Shown here: positions 36,901-50,300 of the stretch, one piece after another | How the letters are laid out: the number at the start of each line of letters is the position of its first letter | Numbering within the stretch: the stretch's first letter is position 1 | Source of the DNA: Membranipora membranacea | Lineage: Eukaryota > Bryozoa > Gymnolaemata > Cheilostomatida > Membraniporidae | Assembly: GCA_914767715.1 (NCBI GenBank) | Contig: OU612069.1 | Span: forward strand, 9,175,387 to 9,239,386 | Direction of reading: 5' to 3' | DNA: 64,000 nt | Notes under the pieces: generated by a model | Database searches by the model: none | The model's input: the letters and a program-made list of their open reading frames with translations, nothing else | What the model was told of the DNA's origin: nothing | Made by a program: the position numbers and the translations under genes

Positions 36901-39900
36901 TATATATTTATATGGTTATATGGTTATTGTATTTCAATATTTCAGATGATCAGGCACTACATAGCTATAGCATAGGAGAGACTGTCACTGTTACTGGGAG
37001 GCTTGTGTATGATAATCTGATACCTAAACACCCTCAAGTCTACTTAGAGGTCTGTCAAGAGTAAATTGAATTTGATATAACTCGGCGATAATGTAAATGG
37101 TATTTCTGGGGGGGGGGATCTTTTAATTAGAAAGACCGATGATTACTCAAGCAAATTATCGCTATCACATCGCTCAAAATTATCACTCACTTGGTCTTTC
37201 AATTAGACAAAATTGTTCACTCAAGCAAGGAGTTAACTCCTTGACTCAAGTAGCTGAATAATTGGTTGCGGCTTTTCTTCCAAACAATATGTGTCTCAGT
37301 GTTCAATTTTTCTAGCATCGAGGTCCATCAAGATTCCATCCAAACTGAATGGTATTGGGACTACTGGGCCCTCACCAATCTGCCTCTTAACTGGGCCTCC
37401 ATCATTTTTCGGTCTCAAGATCTCCAAATCTTGCTCAAATTAACCAGGTATCAATAATTATTCTGGTTTCTTTAGAAGTTCCCCCCTCAGAACAGGATAG
37501 GAGATAACTCCTGGTCCTGTCCTGGTGATTCTTTTTATTCAAACAACATTATTGTATTAATTTATTATAACTACTACCTGTTACAGGCAAATACGGTAGT
37601 CCAACAACATCAAGTAGAAGAACAGGCAAACAGCACTAAAGAGGTGGATTTATCACGACTGCCTGAGCCAATACAACAATTGTACAAAGGTAAGGTCTGA
37701 ACATAAATAAGAGAATAGAATAAAATGAATAAAAATGAATACAATCTAAGACATGATCATTTTAATTATTATTCTTTATCTTCCATATTTCTTCTTTCAT
37801 TTATTATTGTTTTGTTTTGGCATACTAGGAAGAACATCATGTTAATAATGAAGATTGCTTGTCAATAAATGTTTAAAAGAAAAAAGGATAACAATGTGAA
37901 AGAAAGTTGTATCATGACCTGTTATCCTAGATTGGCAGCGTCATCATCTATACATGTGCCTAAAACTTTTTTCCTGTTTGCACCTTATTCTTTGTAGACA
38001 GAAGAGAATCAATGTGGAGCTTCGCTCTTGCCATGGCTTATCTTGTTGGTGGTAAGTTTTAATTCAACTTGTAATAGCGCAAACCGTCCTTTGTTTGTAG
38101 CTATAAGATTGATTTTAAACTTCCAAAACCTACTTGCCATGTAATCATAAGATGTATTTGTTTTTCTGGTGTGTCTTGTGTGATGAAGAAATCTTAGCTC
38201 TGCGTATTACAAAACTTCATGCCCATAACTTACCATAACTTACCCGGCCATCCGATCAACTTAGCTAATATGATTTATTCTATATATTAAAATTATGTAA
38301 TATTAATATATATAATATAATTTATATATAATTACAATATTATATTATAATTATATTGACTTAATATTTCATGAAATGATTTAAAAAATTGATAAATTAG
38401 GCTTTACTAGTCGACCAAGGATGCTACCAGATGAAAAAACCCATTACTGTTCTTTAGAAACTCGGAACGAGCGAGATATATTATATTGAATGTCTATGTA
38501 GTGTGAAGATTTTGCGATCTGTAAAATGCATACAGTGTATGCATTCTGATCATATATTATACTATTGTGTGCATATCTCTGATCATCAGAGCATGATTTA
38601 ATTCACATAGCTTAGGAAGAGTATGGTGGGATGTCCAGAGGTTAGTACCTAGCTAGGGTGGGCTAACTCCTCTTTTTTATTTATTTATTTGCTTTTTTAT
38701 GGCATTGATATTAAACATGTGTTACATTTAGATTAACAAGAAACTAAAGCATGGGCCAATCAGATAGTTTGAATACGTTGATCTGCTTCTTAGTCAGACC
38801 ATGGGGGGGTCACGCACCACCCTCAGTCACATGTAATATCCACCAGGTTTTCTTCTTTGTAGAATGTATATCTCCGGCAGGTACTTTTGTAAAGCTGAAG
38901 TTGTCTCTCTTGCTCAGTCTACTCAGCCCATCCTGCAATGTGAGTATTGATAGAAAATCGAGATCAATTGAATTTTGTTTATGTTTTAATTATGATTTGA
39001 TTATTATTTAAAATATAATTCTTTTTAAACGGAGAAGATAGCTCATATTTGTGTATATATATATTATATACATATATTGTAAACATTAATAATCCTATTG
39101 GCTAAGATTAAAGTGTGCCTGTTAATGGCCGATTAGTGCAAGTTTCAGTTTTGGTAGCTTGCTGCACACCTACGCTCAAGAGGTCTTTTATGACCTCACC
39201 TCTAGTATGCATTCTAGTTTTCTAGGATCCATCACATTCTCAGCATGAGCATTTAGGCCACCTTGCATCCTTCTTTAGGGGCAGCCCAATCTTCTGTTTC
39301 TTTCTAAATAGCAAGTATATTTGTATTTTCTCTACTCTGTAGGGACTGAATGTGTTGTGTGTGGGACAGGAGACACTGATTATAAGGAGATTGTTAGCTT
39401 ACTTCTCAGAGTTACTACCAAACTGTGTGACTCACTCTGATCACTCGAGCCTCATAGCTGACATGAGAGATGATCGGCAGACTACAGCACAATACTTTAT
39501 ATCTGGTAATAGACCCAAATTATTTTAAATTATTGGTTTACAAAGATTTTCCAATGTAGATATCCAGTCTAGGTGAACTTATTTATGTCTGCCCTATACT
39601 GCAGAGACGAACATATGCCTCAACTGTCCGCACATGCGCAGAGTGCATGGTAAGAGGCACCGCCTCCCCCTCACACCCTCCTACATTACAGACTACCCAA
39701 AGACTAATGCATGTTATAGTCGGGCAGTTACTTATGATAAAGTTATGCATAATAAGTAAATAAGTAAAGTGTTTGTTTATTCTATTGCACTTCCTGGATA
39801 CCGTGACATCTTAATGCAGAGAATGGGAGTTACTTGCCCTTATTGGAGGCACTTTTTCCACCATCGTTAATTCATGTCAAGTAGAGCATTGAAATTTTTG

Positions 39901-42900
39901 ATATGCAAATCGGACAAAACTCATAAATAAATGCCTGAATATAACATGCATTAGTCTTTGGGTAGTCTGTAATGTGTAGGAGGGTGTGAGGGGGGAGGCG
40001 GTGCCTCTTACCATGCAATCTGCGCATGTGCGGACAGTTGAGGCATACGTTCGTCTCTGCAGTATGGGGCAGACATAAATAAGTTCAGCTAGACTGAGTA
40101 TCTACATTGGAAAACCTTTGTAAACCCATAATGTAAAGATTTTTGGGTCTAAATGGAACACTGGCTTTGCTATCTTTGACCTTGAACTTATGGAGTTGCC
40201 TCTCTTGATGGATGGCAGCACCACTGTCGCTGTGCTGCAGAAATAGATTATGTCGCAAGTATATCCGGCGAGCAGAATGCTTACTGTGTGGAATAGGCAT
40301 AAGAGGAAGCCGTGTAATTTAATACACCTATGTTTAGCATTTGTGGTCCAATATCTACCTCAAATGCATTTCTGTCAGCTGAAACATTAGAGGTAGATTT
40401 TAACGCTTGACATTGGTTCAGGTGTGACTGAATTTTGCTAACAAAGATGGAAGTTTATATAATGGGGTTGAGTGTATGTAGTTAGCCGAAGGTTTAGCTA
40501 TTTCAGGTGTATGTGTGACTATGTGAAATTTCCCTCCTGTGAACGCTTCTGACTTCCAGAGTATGTGAAATACCAGATTTTTAGACATAGTTTAGAACAC
40601 ATACAAATGATACCCCCCCCCCCCAAAAATAGAAATTGCTTAAAAAAAGCTAAGGCAATCCATTGATAAAATATTAATGTATGTTGCCTTTATATTTGTG
40701 AACAAATTCACTGAACCTCAGCACATGACTTTTGGGGAGAGCTAAAAAGGATTAGCTATAGGGATAGGGATAGAGTTTATTACAGTCTCTGAAAAGAGAA
40801 ATAATATGGTTTTTCGACAGAGCTGTAAGTTGAGCCAATTTATATTTGCAGTCAACTGGGGGAGATAACTGCTAATGTCTGATCTCATGTAGATGTTCTA
40901 TGAAACAGATTGTTTTATATTACATTATTCATATTATTTTATATTCGTATTTATATTATATGTCTCATTCTATATTTTACAGGTGGATCAAGTCTAAATG
41001 CTCACCACTCAGTGTGTGTGGTACCTGATATCAATGCCCTCACCAAACAAGACAATATACATCTAGAGAGAGGTGTGTTTGCGAATCATTGCGGAATATG
41101 TTTTAGTTATGAATTGTGTAACTTCTATTCGGCGAGGAACAATATTAAACCTTTTAAACACCTCTACATGTCATACAGGCGTTTTGGTTATCCAATGGAC
41201 TAAAAATAGTATCCTTGTGTCTGCGTGGCATGATGTAATTGTTGTGTGTGAACCCTCATCTATTCAAGCCACAATACATTTTCACTTTTGCACTTCATGA
41301 CGCTTTCTGGAAATCCTGGGGATAATCTTCTAAACAGTATAGATTCAATAATGACTTATTTTGTCTCATTTATAGCCTTAGAGTACGGAAAGGTGCTACA
41401 ATCGGTTCCAGGGTGCTCAGACTATATAAGTATAGATGTACAGTGTAAGATATGGGCCTGCGCTGATAGTAGAACAAACTCTAAGGCTAAGACTGGTTCA
41501 AGTCTGGGTGTACCCATATCAGCCAATAAATTACCTGTGAACCCATGCTACAATCAGTGAGTATCCTCATACCTCTCTTACCTCCTCTGCTTTAGTACAT
41601 ACTAGATCTTTGATACGCAAGTAGTCTGCCTAAAATAATTTGTTCTTGATCCTTGATCTTGGACCTTGTCATTTATTGTGTAAGGAGTATAATTTTCATA
41701 TTGGCAAATTGGTACATCTCTTTATATCCTAACTATGAATGGGATTAAGTGTATGGTTTTTTGGGTAGATAAATCTTACAAACAAAATCAGTAGTGAGTT
41801 TGATCCAATTTGCCTGCATTCAAGTTGCTCCCCCCCCCCCCACCAGTCATGCCACAGGCCAAGGCATTTTGGGAGGGATAACGCATAGTACATGACAGGA
41901 AGCTGTTATGGCTGGCGGAAGATTTTGCGTAAATGGTTTGAGGTTCGCCCCCAAAACCAGCTCTAGTTTCTGCAAAATTAATAATGATGGATATGGTTGG
42001 AATTCAACCACATCTGAAGTGGGACCACCCCCCCCCCCCCCGCACATTATGGGAGACACCCTTTCATATATATATATATATATGATCTGTCTAAATAATA
42101 GGTTTTTCCCATTACTCATGACCATTTTATTAATGATTTTGTGAGTCAACGTCCGGCTTGAAAAAATTGAACTATTCAACTTGTACACACTTTAAATGAT
42201 ATTTAAAGTATAAGTAAAGTAAAAATAAAAGTATAAAAAAGTTAAAAATAAAGTAAAAAATTTAAAAAGATATTTTGTGTAATTAATTGAGTTTTTGTCC
42301 ATCATTGTTTCATATCTACATCTTACGCAAGTATATACACCGAATTTTGCAACATGCACTATTGTCTGTGTTATGTAATAAATCAATCAATTGTTATCTA
42401 GATGCAAACACAGGTTGTGAGCAGAGTCTCCAAGTTTGCCCTGTTACTGTAAAACATGGCATCAATTGTGTGACAAGGTACCAAACTAATCAATGGTTAA
42501 CAGGATTGCGTTACTTGGCTTATACTCAAGATGTCAAATATTCATCCTGAACACCATCACTTAAGTTAGTATGGGAAGTATTGTCTATGTTTGCTTAGAT
42601 GATATAAAGCAGGTTTTTGGTATTATTCTGGAGTTTTCAGTCTATTTTAGATAACTACCATAAGGTTCATTTACAACAAATGGCCCATAGTACCTTTTTA
42701 GTACTTTCCAATCTAAACTGTGGGTCCAAATCAATTGAAACTGGGCATTGTGCTGTTGATAAACCATATAGCAGTTTTCCAAATTAGACTGAGAACTCTA
42801 GAGTGATACCAAAAACCTGATTCTGTCACAATCACTTGATAGTATCCTGATGCAGCATTACTATTTTCTCTTATCTGAGGGTCTTCAGATGGATGGGGGG

Positions 42901-44279
42901 TGGTAAGAGATTAGGTGGAGGCCTCATACTAATGTTTCCTTCTTTCCCAGGCTCTTTGATCTGGTGCTACTGACTGATGACTTGTCTAGTGATTATCTGG
43001 AGGAGATCTCATATCATAGTCTGCTACAGGCACTTTGCTACAACAACCCAAACAGGGAAAACTTAAGAGAAAACATTGATTCTGTCCTCATTGAGGAGGC
43101 AACTTCTGACAACATCGAGAGAATTTGTCATTCACAGCTAAAGCAGGTGAATAGAATGTTATGAGTAGATTTAAATCAAATTAATATATACACTTCATTA
43201 TTACTGATCAATATACCAAGGTACAAACAAATATCATGTTTACAATTAGTGAGAAATGTCGAAAAATAATGTGGTCAGTCAATGAGTAAAGAGGAAAAAA
43301 TTGAATATCAGTTGATCTGAGCTTTGAAAGCCTTCATTAATCATGGATACAAAGTTTCTGCTACCTACTTTACCATTACATTCGAGATCTAAAGATCAGT
43401 TCAGTTCATTCAAAACATTACTATTCAGCCATGTATTATCGACTTGACCAACATCATTGATGGTATTATTCCTTTCTGTTTCTTTTTTTTTATTTTAAAA
43501 CTTTTTTTTTCTGGCACTGAGTGCAAACATTACGAATGAGATGACTTTGGTTGCCAATAAAAGTATATATATATATTGAACATGATATGAATAATAATGG
43601 TTTTTTTTGTAGAAAGACTCGTCAATATACTGTTAAACCTCTATCTGAACTCTTCTTTTTCTTTTCTTCTCGATTTTAATATTTTAGTTATATTATATTA
43701 CATTTTTTTCTTATTTTTATTTCATTTAGTTTATTGAGGTGGCGCGGAGTCTCACAGTAACATTTCCGGAAGATGTGAAGTCATATTTAGCTAGGTTTTA
43801 CCTGGCTAGTCGACAAGTACGCAGTGAGATCGGGAATGCTATTCCAACTTCCTCTCTCAAAACTATGTGAGCTTTTCTCTTACTCCAGTTAATTTTTTAT
43901 AAAGAAAACCTTAGTGTATCTAGTTAAGAATTGAACATGTTCTCAATTTAATTTGTTCTTATTTTTAAGATGAGGTTTTGTTGTCAAACCAATGAACTCA
44001 CTCATTGGTCAAACAATTACCTACTTTTTGAAGCTATCCACCATCTCAGTAAACAGGATTTAATCAGCCTAATTGAATAAACTGACAGTGGGATAAAATA
44101 GGATAGTCCGGCACACGAAGTGCTGTTTGTTGTAAAATATAAATCCTTCCGACTTTTTTATTGATACTAAAAATTCAAAAGGAAACTCAATCATATCGCC
44201 TCAAATATGTTCCATACCCATGTTACCTAAATTAGCCTGCTAACCCTGATAATTATAACATTACATTATATCATAGTAT

Positions 44280-44313
<34 letters not shown>

Positions 44314-46371
44314 ACTCAGTGCTGTGTTGTAATTACATAAGTATATAGAGCAGACTGGCAGACAGAAACCAAACTTTATCATGATTTCTTGATGCAGCTG
44401 TGTATACAGTATATTATAGGGATGTTTGATCTTAGATAATTGTTACATGGCAATGAGTTCACCTTCCTCAATTATTATAGGCTATTAGCGTATCAAATTG
44501 TTGTTATTTAAAGCATCATGAGTCATGTATGCATCTTTTAACCTAGCAAATAATGTCAGGAGTGGTAGTTGTCCTTTCTCCTGTCAAGGGGACATAACTT
44601 TTGCCTTCGATTCATGATAGGATTTTTTGTTCATGATGCGTTCAAGTTTTTAGCAAGTATATACATACAAGCAACACAACGTCATCTGAATATCAGATTT
44701 GAAATTTCAAGTTAATGTTGAATGCATATAAATACTTGTTCATAATTTCGTTGTTAAATGTGAATAATTATATTTATGTAAATGTTATAGTTATGGATAA
44801 AAAGAATGAATTTTTTTATCATACTTTATGCAGGCATTTATTCTTTTGTGGTGATGATGATGTAATTTTATTAGCTGTTTATTTTTGTATATTCTCATAC
44901 TTATGATTAAATTCTCCACAGGTTATCTTTAGCGGAGGCCCACGCACGACTCTCACTGCGATCTGTGGTGACCCAAGAGGACGCCCTTTCTGCTATACTC
45001 CTCTATGAGGAATGCGTGACATCACAGACCGATCACTCTGTGCTGAACGTCACACATGAGCCTCACTGGAACCCGTCTACTGTACAATACTATCTAACAC
45101 AACAGGTAAGGGGGAGGAGGTCACACATGAGCCTCACTGGAACCCGTCTACTGTACAATACTATCTAACACAACAGGTACGAGGGGGGGTCTCACATGAG
45201 CCTCACTGGAACCCGTCTACTGTACAATACTATCTAACACAACAGGTAAGAGGGGGGGGGGGGGGGTCTCACATGAACCTCACTGGAACCTGTCTACTGT
45301 ACAATACTATCTAACACAACAGGTAAGAGGGGGGCAGGTCACACATTAGCCTCACTGGAACCCGTCTACTGTACAATACTATCTAACACACCAGGTGAGG
45401 GATGGAGGTCACACATGAGCCTCGCTGGAACCCGTCTACTGTACAATACTATCTAACACAACAGGTAAGAGGGGGGGGGGGTTCATCTGCTTTTTGTGAG
45501 GAGAGAGGATTTGAAGTTCTTAAGTTTTCGGATGGAGGTTTGGAGCTTGTTTAGAACTGAGGACAGAGTGGAGAGGTTTGTGACGGGCAGGCGTCAGCTC
45601 CCGTGTGAGGATCAAATCTAAGGATTGTGAGCTAGGATAATGAGCGATTTTAAATTTTATTATGTGAAGATTATGGATTTGAGTGGTATAATCACCTGCC
45701 AGGCAATCGGTGCCTCCAGAGGTGTGGGTTCGAGTTCGAGTCATCCCAGCCTCAGATACCCATTGGTGTAGTTGCTTCCTGTTGAAATCTTCCAGTTGTT
45801 GTTAGGGCTGTACTATCACCTACTGTAATCGCCGGGGGGGGGGGGGGGCTTTATTGTGTATAGAAACAATGATTTTGAGAACAAAATAGCTGTGTTGTTG
45901 AGAATTAACCACAATATTAGAATGATATTATCACATAGCTGTAATCGTAATCTTTCTCTAGAACAAATATGTGTCTGATTGATTGATTGTTTACATACAA
46001 TTACAAAATCATGACAAGGATGATTAAGAATTGTATGCATGTGACAGCTCTCATTGTAACTCAGTTATCCATGGAATTGTTGTATTAAAATGACTTAGAT
46101 GGCATATAAAACATGACAATTCTGACATGACATGACATGACATGACATGACATGACATGACATGACATGACATGACATGACATGACATGACATGACAAGT
46201 CTGCTATCTCTTGTTTTGAGGTAAATGTGATGACATTAAAAGGCCAAATTAATATATTATGATCATCATTATCATATTGTTACATTGTAGAATGATGAAG
46301 GAATGGAGACTCTGAAAACTCTGGTGGATAACTTCTGTAAGACCCATTGCTCAAGCTCCATCGAAGAATGA
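30978..46371 (+). CDS. MCMDC2: MCMDC2-like minichromosome maintenance domain protein, 16 exons
   Basis: Exons: 30978-31128, 32715-32818, 33859-33963, 35273-35445, 36061-36198, 36946-37049, 37587-37689, 37998-38051, 38863-38939, 39343-39505, 40983-41072, 41376-41556, 42951-43146, 43730-43866, 44922-45105, 46291-46371. All junctions agree in phase, for about 679 residues, close to vertebrate MCMDC2. Family signatures: KYTQVVCYFCPVAGCEGSYG with YVRIHIPGAAEQTT and FTCTVCGAI (OB-fold zinc region), GTFVKLKLSLLLSLLSP, and TMLSLAEAHARLSLRS. The ATPase core is degenerate: the Walker B-like site reads HHSVCVVPDINAL and no GKS P-loop is seen, as in the family. MCMDC2 acts in meiotic recombination. One oddity: exon 1 needs one T fewer in the TTTT run at 31,035-31,038 to join MSNNPVQLLFANFISDIQRF to the rest. 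Otherwise the frame stops at once. Confidence 0.88.
33722..33796. repeat. Short foldback CTTGTCATGCGGCC/GGCCGCATGACAAG
   Basis: Perfect 14-bp arms, extended outward by TAAACATTAGT against a partly matching AACTAAACAT, around a 25-bp loop. It lies in MCMDC2 intron 2. Confidence 0.75.
35525..35708 (-). mobile_element. tRNA-derived SINE in MCMDC2 intron, decayed
   Basis: Complement of the SINE at 30,378: the + strand ends CCTCCTACTCCT, the head end, and contains GGCGCTCTAACCAAATGAGG. The body has TGCGCCAGGTTGCTTTACGT. The B-box is degraded (GGGATTTTAATCC). Confidence 0.8.
36655..36805 (-). mobile_element. Second, distinct tRNA-derived SINE
   Basis: Read on the - strand it starts GGATGGCGTAGATGGCGTAC (TGGCGTAGATGG fits the A-box consensus), then has GCTCGAATCCC as a B-box, and ends GGAGGGCGCTAAG. 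Its body does not match the other SINE family. Confidence 0.5.
39098..39312 (-). repeat. Interspersed repeat family A, member 3
   Basis: Complement of the elements at 18,010 and 29,535, somewhat more diverged. It ends at the TCTTCTGTTTC boundary shared by all three and lies in an MCMDC2 intron. Confidence 0.88.
39529..40132. mobile_element. Long-arm foldback element in MCMDC2 intron 10
   Basis: Left arm 39,529-39,717 and right arm 39,949-40,132 are near-perfect inverted copies with a 231-bp loop. In a 90-bp stretch I count about four differences. Recognisable arm blocks are ACTGTCCGCACATGCGCAGA and GGAGGGTGTGAGGGGGGAGG. No coding capacity. A pre-mRNA from this gene could fold into a stem of about 185 bp. 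Confidence 0.9.
44285..44315. repeat. (AT)n microsatellite
   Basis: About 14 AT dinucleotides in the MCMDC2 intron before exon 15. Smaller AT runs lie at 42,066-42,082 and 43,564-43,577. Confidence 0.9.
45051..45480 (+). repeat. Exon-derived minisatellite at the MCMDC2 exon 15 donor
   Basis: Six units begin near 45,051, 45,122, 45,192, 45,268, 45,340 and 45,410, each about 70-76 bp. The first is the true end of exon 15 with its GTAAG donor. The others repeat the coding end, the AACACAACAG|GTAAG-type donor and a G-rich stretch of varying length. Reading past the first donor reaches an in-frame TAA within the second unit, so only donor 1 gives the full protein. Confidence 0.93.
46123..46197. 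repeat. (CATGA)n microsatellite
   Basis: About 15 perfect pentanucleotide units in the last MCMDC2 intron. The equivalent site in copy 1 (near 930) has none. Confidence 0.95.
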
Positions 46372-47370
46372 TTTTAAAATGGTCGGAATATTTGGAACTC
46401 CTCTCTGACATCTTGTACAATATTAGAACCTACACCCTGCCTAATATTTAGAGCAAGAAATATTTAATATTTCGATTGAGCAGATAACCTCTGCGTTTAC
46501 ATGGGAATTTGCAATAATAGTTTGCAGATGTAGGCAGGGAGTGTGGGATACCCTCCCACCTTCCCTGGTGTAGGCAGGGTGGAGGTTTTGTTCTAATATT
46601 GTACAATATGTTAGAGAGTAGTTGTCTTCTCTTTATTTGAGTAAGCCTTATGCACACCTGGCCCACATTTAAATACCTTATTCAGTGTTTATATTATTGG
46701 TTGGTTGTTTCAGTAATCACAGATACTGTTTTTATAGCTGCTGTTTAGTTCAGCCAAGCTTAGCTTCAGCTGACCCTAATGTTATCGTCTGTGAGCATTT
46801 AAATTTGTGAATGAACTGCTACTTGGTCATAATATGTATCGGTGGCTAAAGACAACAAAAACAAGCCTGATCACTTTACGGAAATATTATGATCTTGCTC
46901 CGTTGTTTGTTGGTAGCATTTCAACTGCTTTTGTTTTTGTTATTTTTCATTGTTTATGACATTCCTGTTTTTTGTTAACGATTAGTTTATACAAATATAT
47001 TTAAAACCTCAGATCAACACTGTGTTATTCACTTTAGTCATGCAGTTATAAATCAATTAAAAAAATATATAGCTGTCTAATTTGAATGAGAATTGAATAT
47101 TGATAGACCTGGAACAAAAGACAAGCAGTGATTAATCAGCAGTGGGTCATAGATTAATGTCCTGATTCATCCGAAAATCAGGCTATGCACAGCGATGAAA
47201 CACATTCTCTGTCTAGATAGCCATTTGCACTCAGCGGTTGGATCACACAACGCTTTAGACTGAAAGCAATTGACAGATTTACCTGAAGGACTTCGGACTC
47301 ATTATCTACACCAACACTAAAATTAACGATAAGAAGTTGCTTTATTTCTGCTTGTGTAATTCCTCTAAAA
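46372..47370. other. Spacer between MCMDC2 and GM2A-like genes (copy 2) with 300-bp insertion
   Basis: 46,487-46,784 is absent from copy 1. The insertion carries GGTTTTGTTCTAATATTGTA, an inverted echo of the adjacent 3' flank (46,395-46,440, TTGTACAATATTAGAACC), so the two can pair. The AATAAA seen in copy 1 at 1,294 is AACAAA here. Confidence 0.7.
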
Positions 47371-50300
47371 ATGGTACACGGATTATGTGTCGCTGCCGTC
47401 ATATTATCGGCATCTCTTCTGGCGATTATGTCAGGTGACTTCGCTAGTGGATTTGTGACAGCAGATGAGCAGAAGACCAGATCAGATGATTTGACATCGA
47501 TGCTCAGTTTCTTCCAGTCTTCACCACGTGACTCTCCGGTGAAAGCTCGCTCCACCAATAAGCCTCCCTCCTCAGACAGCATGTCGTCAGGCGGTAAAAG
47601 TAAGAAGAAAAAGAGTAAGGGTAAATGTAAATGTCAGCGACAGGCATCGAGAAGACTGAGGAGGGAGATTAAAGACATCGCCTTTCAGAGCTGCCACTCT
47701 CAAGGTTAGGAACTTAGGCTTTTATTAGCCACTGATATCTACTTTTACTGGCCGCTGATCTCTACTTTCCTAGCTTATTCTTTCTCCATCGTTGCAAAGG
47801 ATGTTGAAATCACAGTAAAATACTGAGATCCGTATAAGTTGGGAATAAACCTTGTCATAAAAGTTTGGCACAGTACTCTCAACAAAGTTTTCAACGGTTT
47901 TTATGACCTATGTGGGTCTGGAGAGGCCTAGATGACGGTATTTGAGGCTCATAGGATTGCTTGTGATGGCAGACAAGTGTTCCAAACTAGATTGCTTGTC
48001 AGTGATATAGATTGCCCTATATAGTTCTTAGCAGGTACAATACATAATCTGAGTCTGAACCAGTGTATGGATTCGAAAGGTTTATATGTCATAGCCTAAT
48101 ATAAAATAACTGCTTGCACGTTGGAGTTATTAAAGGGTATAAAGTTTACAGCTTTAGGCAGAGTAGCCCAGCTGATCATAATCAAACGAATATTACAAAT
48201 GTGTTATTGTTTACGGTTTTTTTTCGGACCAAAGATTTTGATTTTATGGCAATGCTTTGATACCAAGTTATTCCACTTGAGAAGCATACAAGTTCACATT
48301 CGGAAAGCATTCCATTGCTTTCAAAATACTTCATGCTGCTGTTTACATCCGTTGACACGGACTAGGGGGCAAGTGTCTGGGAGGGGGCTCAGACTAGTAA
48401 GAGAACAGTTGATGCAGCAAAGAAATTTGGTGTGTTAACAAAATCCAACAGCACACACCGTACAATTTAAAAATAATATTTTCTTTTGAATCTCACCCAA
48501 AATATCCAGGTAGTTGCATTGTGGGATACTCTCTATGATTGCATTTAATTAGAAGCCTGTGGTTTCATCTTCACGATACTCATGCTGTGCTCTCAATATT
48601 ATTGTTTGTAGAGACAATACTGAGTGACAGTGAGATGGTACTGAACTTTGGTAACCTTACAGTCAGCCCTAAACCTCTGATAGCACCTGGTGATATGCTG
48701 GTGAACTTTTATGTCGATGTGCTACAAAAACTTCCAGCAAACATGCAGGTGACCTTCAATGTTTATAGGTTGTGTTCAGTTTAGTTGTGTTTGGTTGTTG
48801 CGGTTGTGGCTTATTAGATTCTTTTTTTCAACACTTATATCGGCAGTCTATTTTATTCCAGTTGATTTGCTATTCTTATTACAAACTCTGCTGCAGTGTG
48901 CCTGGTGTTTTGCATCCATGTGTTGCTGAACACAAAAACCATAAATCCTTTGAGGTTCCATCAATGAACTAAACCTTTAGTTCATTGGTTCCATTGTTTG
49001 GGATGTATTCATCTGAATTTGTACAGAGTTGTCTGTCTTTTGAGAGAGAGAGGGTAATTCCTTGTATGTATAATTATCACTCATCCTCAGAGTAAAATTA
49101 AAACTGTTCATTCATCTATCATGACTAACTATGTAGTATGTACTCTAGATCGTAGAAGTATCAATCACAATAAAGTAGCTGGTAGTAGTCCGCTCAAGAG
49201 AGCATGAATCTATTACGTCAATAAACAACCCCTTGTACTATTATTTATTTTGCAGGTAGACGTCGATATCTACAAGTACATGTTTGATACACTACCTGTC
49301 AAAGTACCCTGCATACTAGTAGCCCATTCTGATGGGATCAGACTAGGATCATGGTAAATCTACATCTCTTGTTCATATGATTCTATTCGTAGTTAACTTC
49401 TGATTATTTTGGACTGGATTGTTTTTCGGTTAGAGAGAAAACTTTTCCCTAGATTTTATGAGAAGGAGTCTTATTATCGATTATTGTTGGTGTGTTTCAC
49501 TAGATAGAGAGGTACAGAAAACAATACATTCATACGTAGGTGAAACCTTGACCCAAGCCTATTGATCTTTAATGGCTTGCGGCAGTATGATACGATACCC
49601 AAGGCAAGGTGGAACGGAAATTAGGTGCAAAATTTTTAAGTTTATTTTCCTCCATCGCAGCCTTAGAGTCTGGTATAAGCATGGTCAAATGCTGAAAAAA
49701 GTGTCAATATCCGCTGACGTTTTAATAGCTCTAAACTTCTTTTTGCAGTACATACACCGATATCATGACAATGATACGAGGGGACACATTATGCCCATCA
49801 TTCTCACAAAATGGTTTTCCATGTGACAGAGAGAAGATAACACCGGGCAGATACAAGTTTAATAGTCCGATCCCTGTTATTATACCAAATATGAACAGCA
49901 TATTTGATGTGCTTGTTAAGGTAAGAACCTGTCAAATTAAGACTACAGTAATTTATAATCCAATGCAATGTCACATTGTCAGAACCTTCCGGCCTAACAG
50001 TAGGTAGGGGGGTTGTGGGGAATTGGAATGCAGGCAGAATAGATCAAATTTTATCTTGTCACAATATTTCAGCTTCATGTGCTTTGGGCCAACTACTGAA
50101 AGCAGAATGGTCTTTGTTCAGTTCAATTCAAGCTTGTGGTCTACTTCCAAGAGCTTCACAGTATACCATCAATATATATTTCGCATATCTATTCAATCAA
50201 TGATATATTATATTATATAATTTGACAACAATACTATACAGCTACCTCTGACTCCCCCTACACCATATTCGGATCTCAGGTTACCAAGCTGTCCCCTTTT

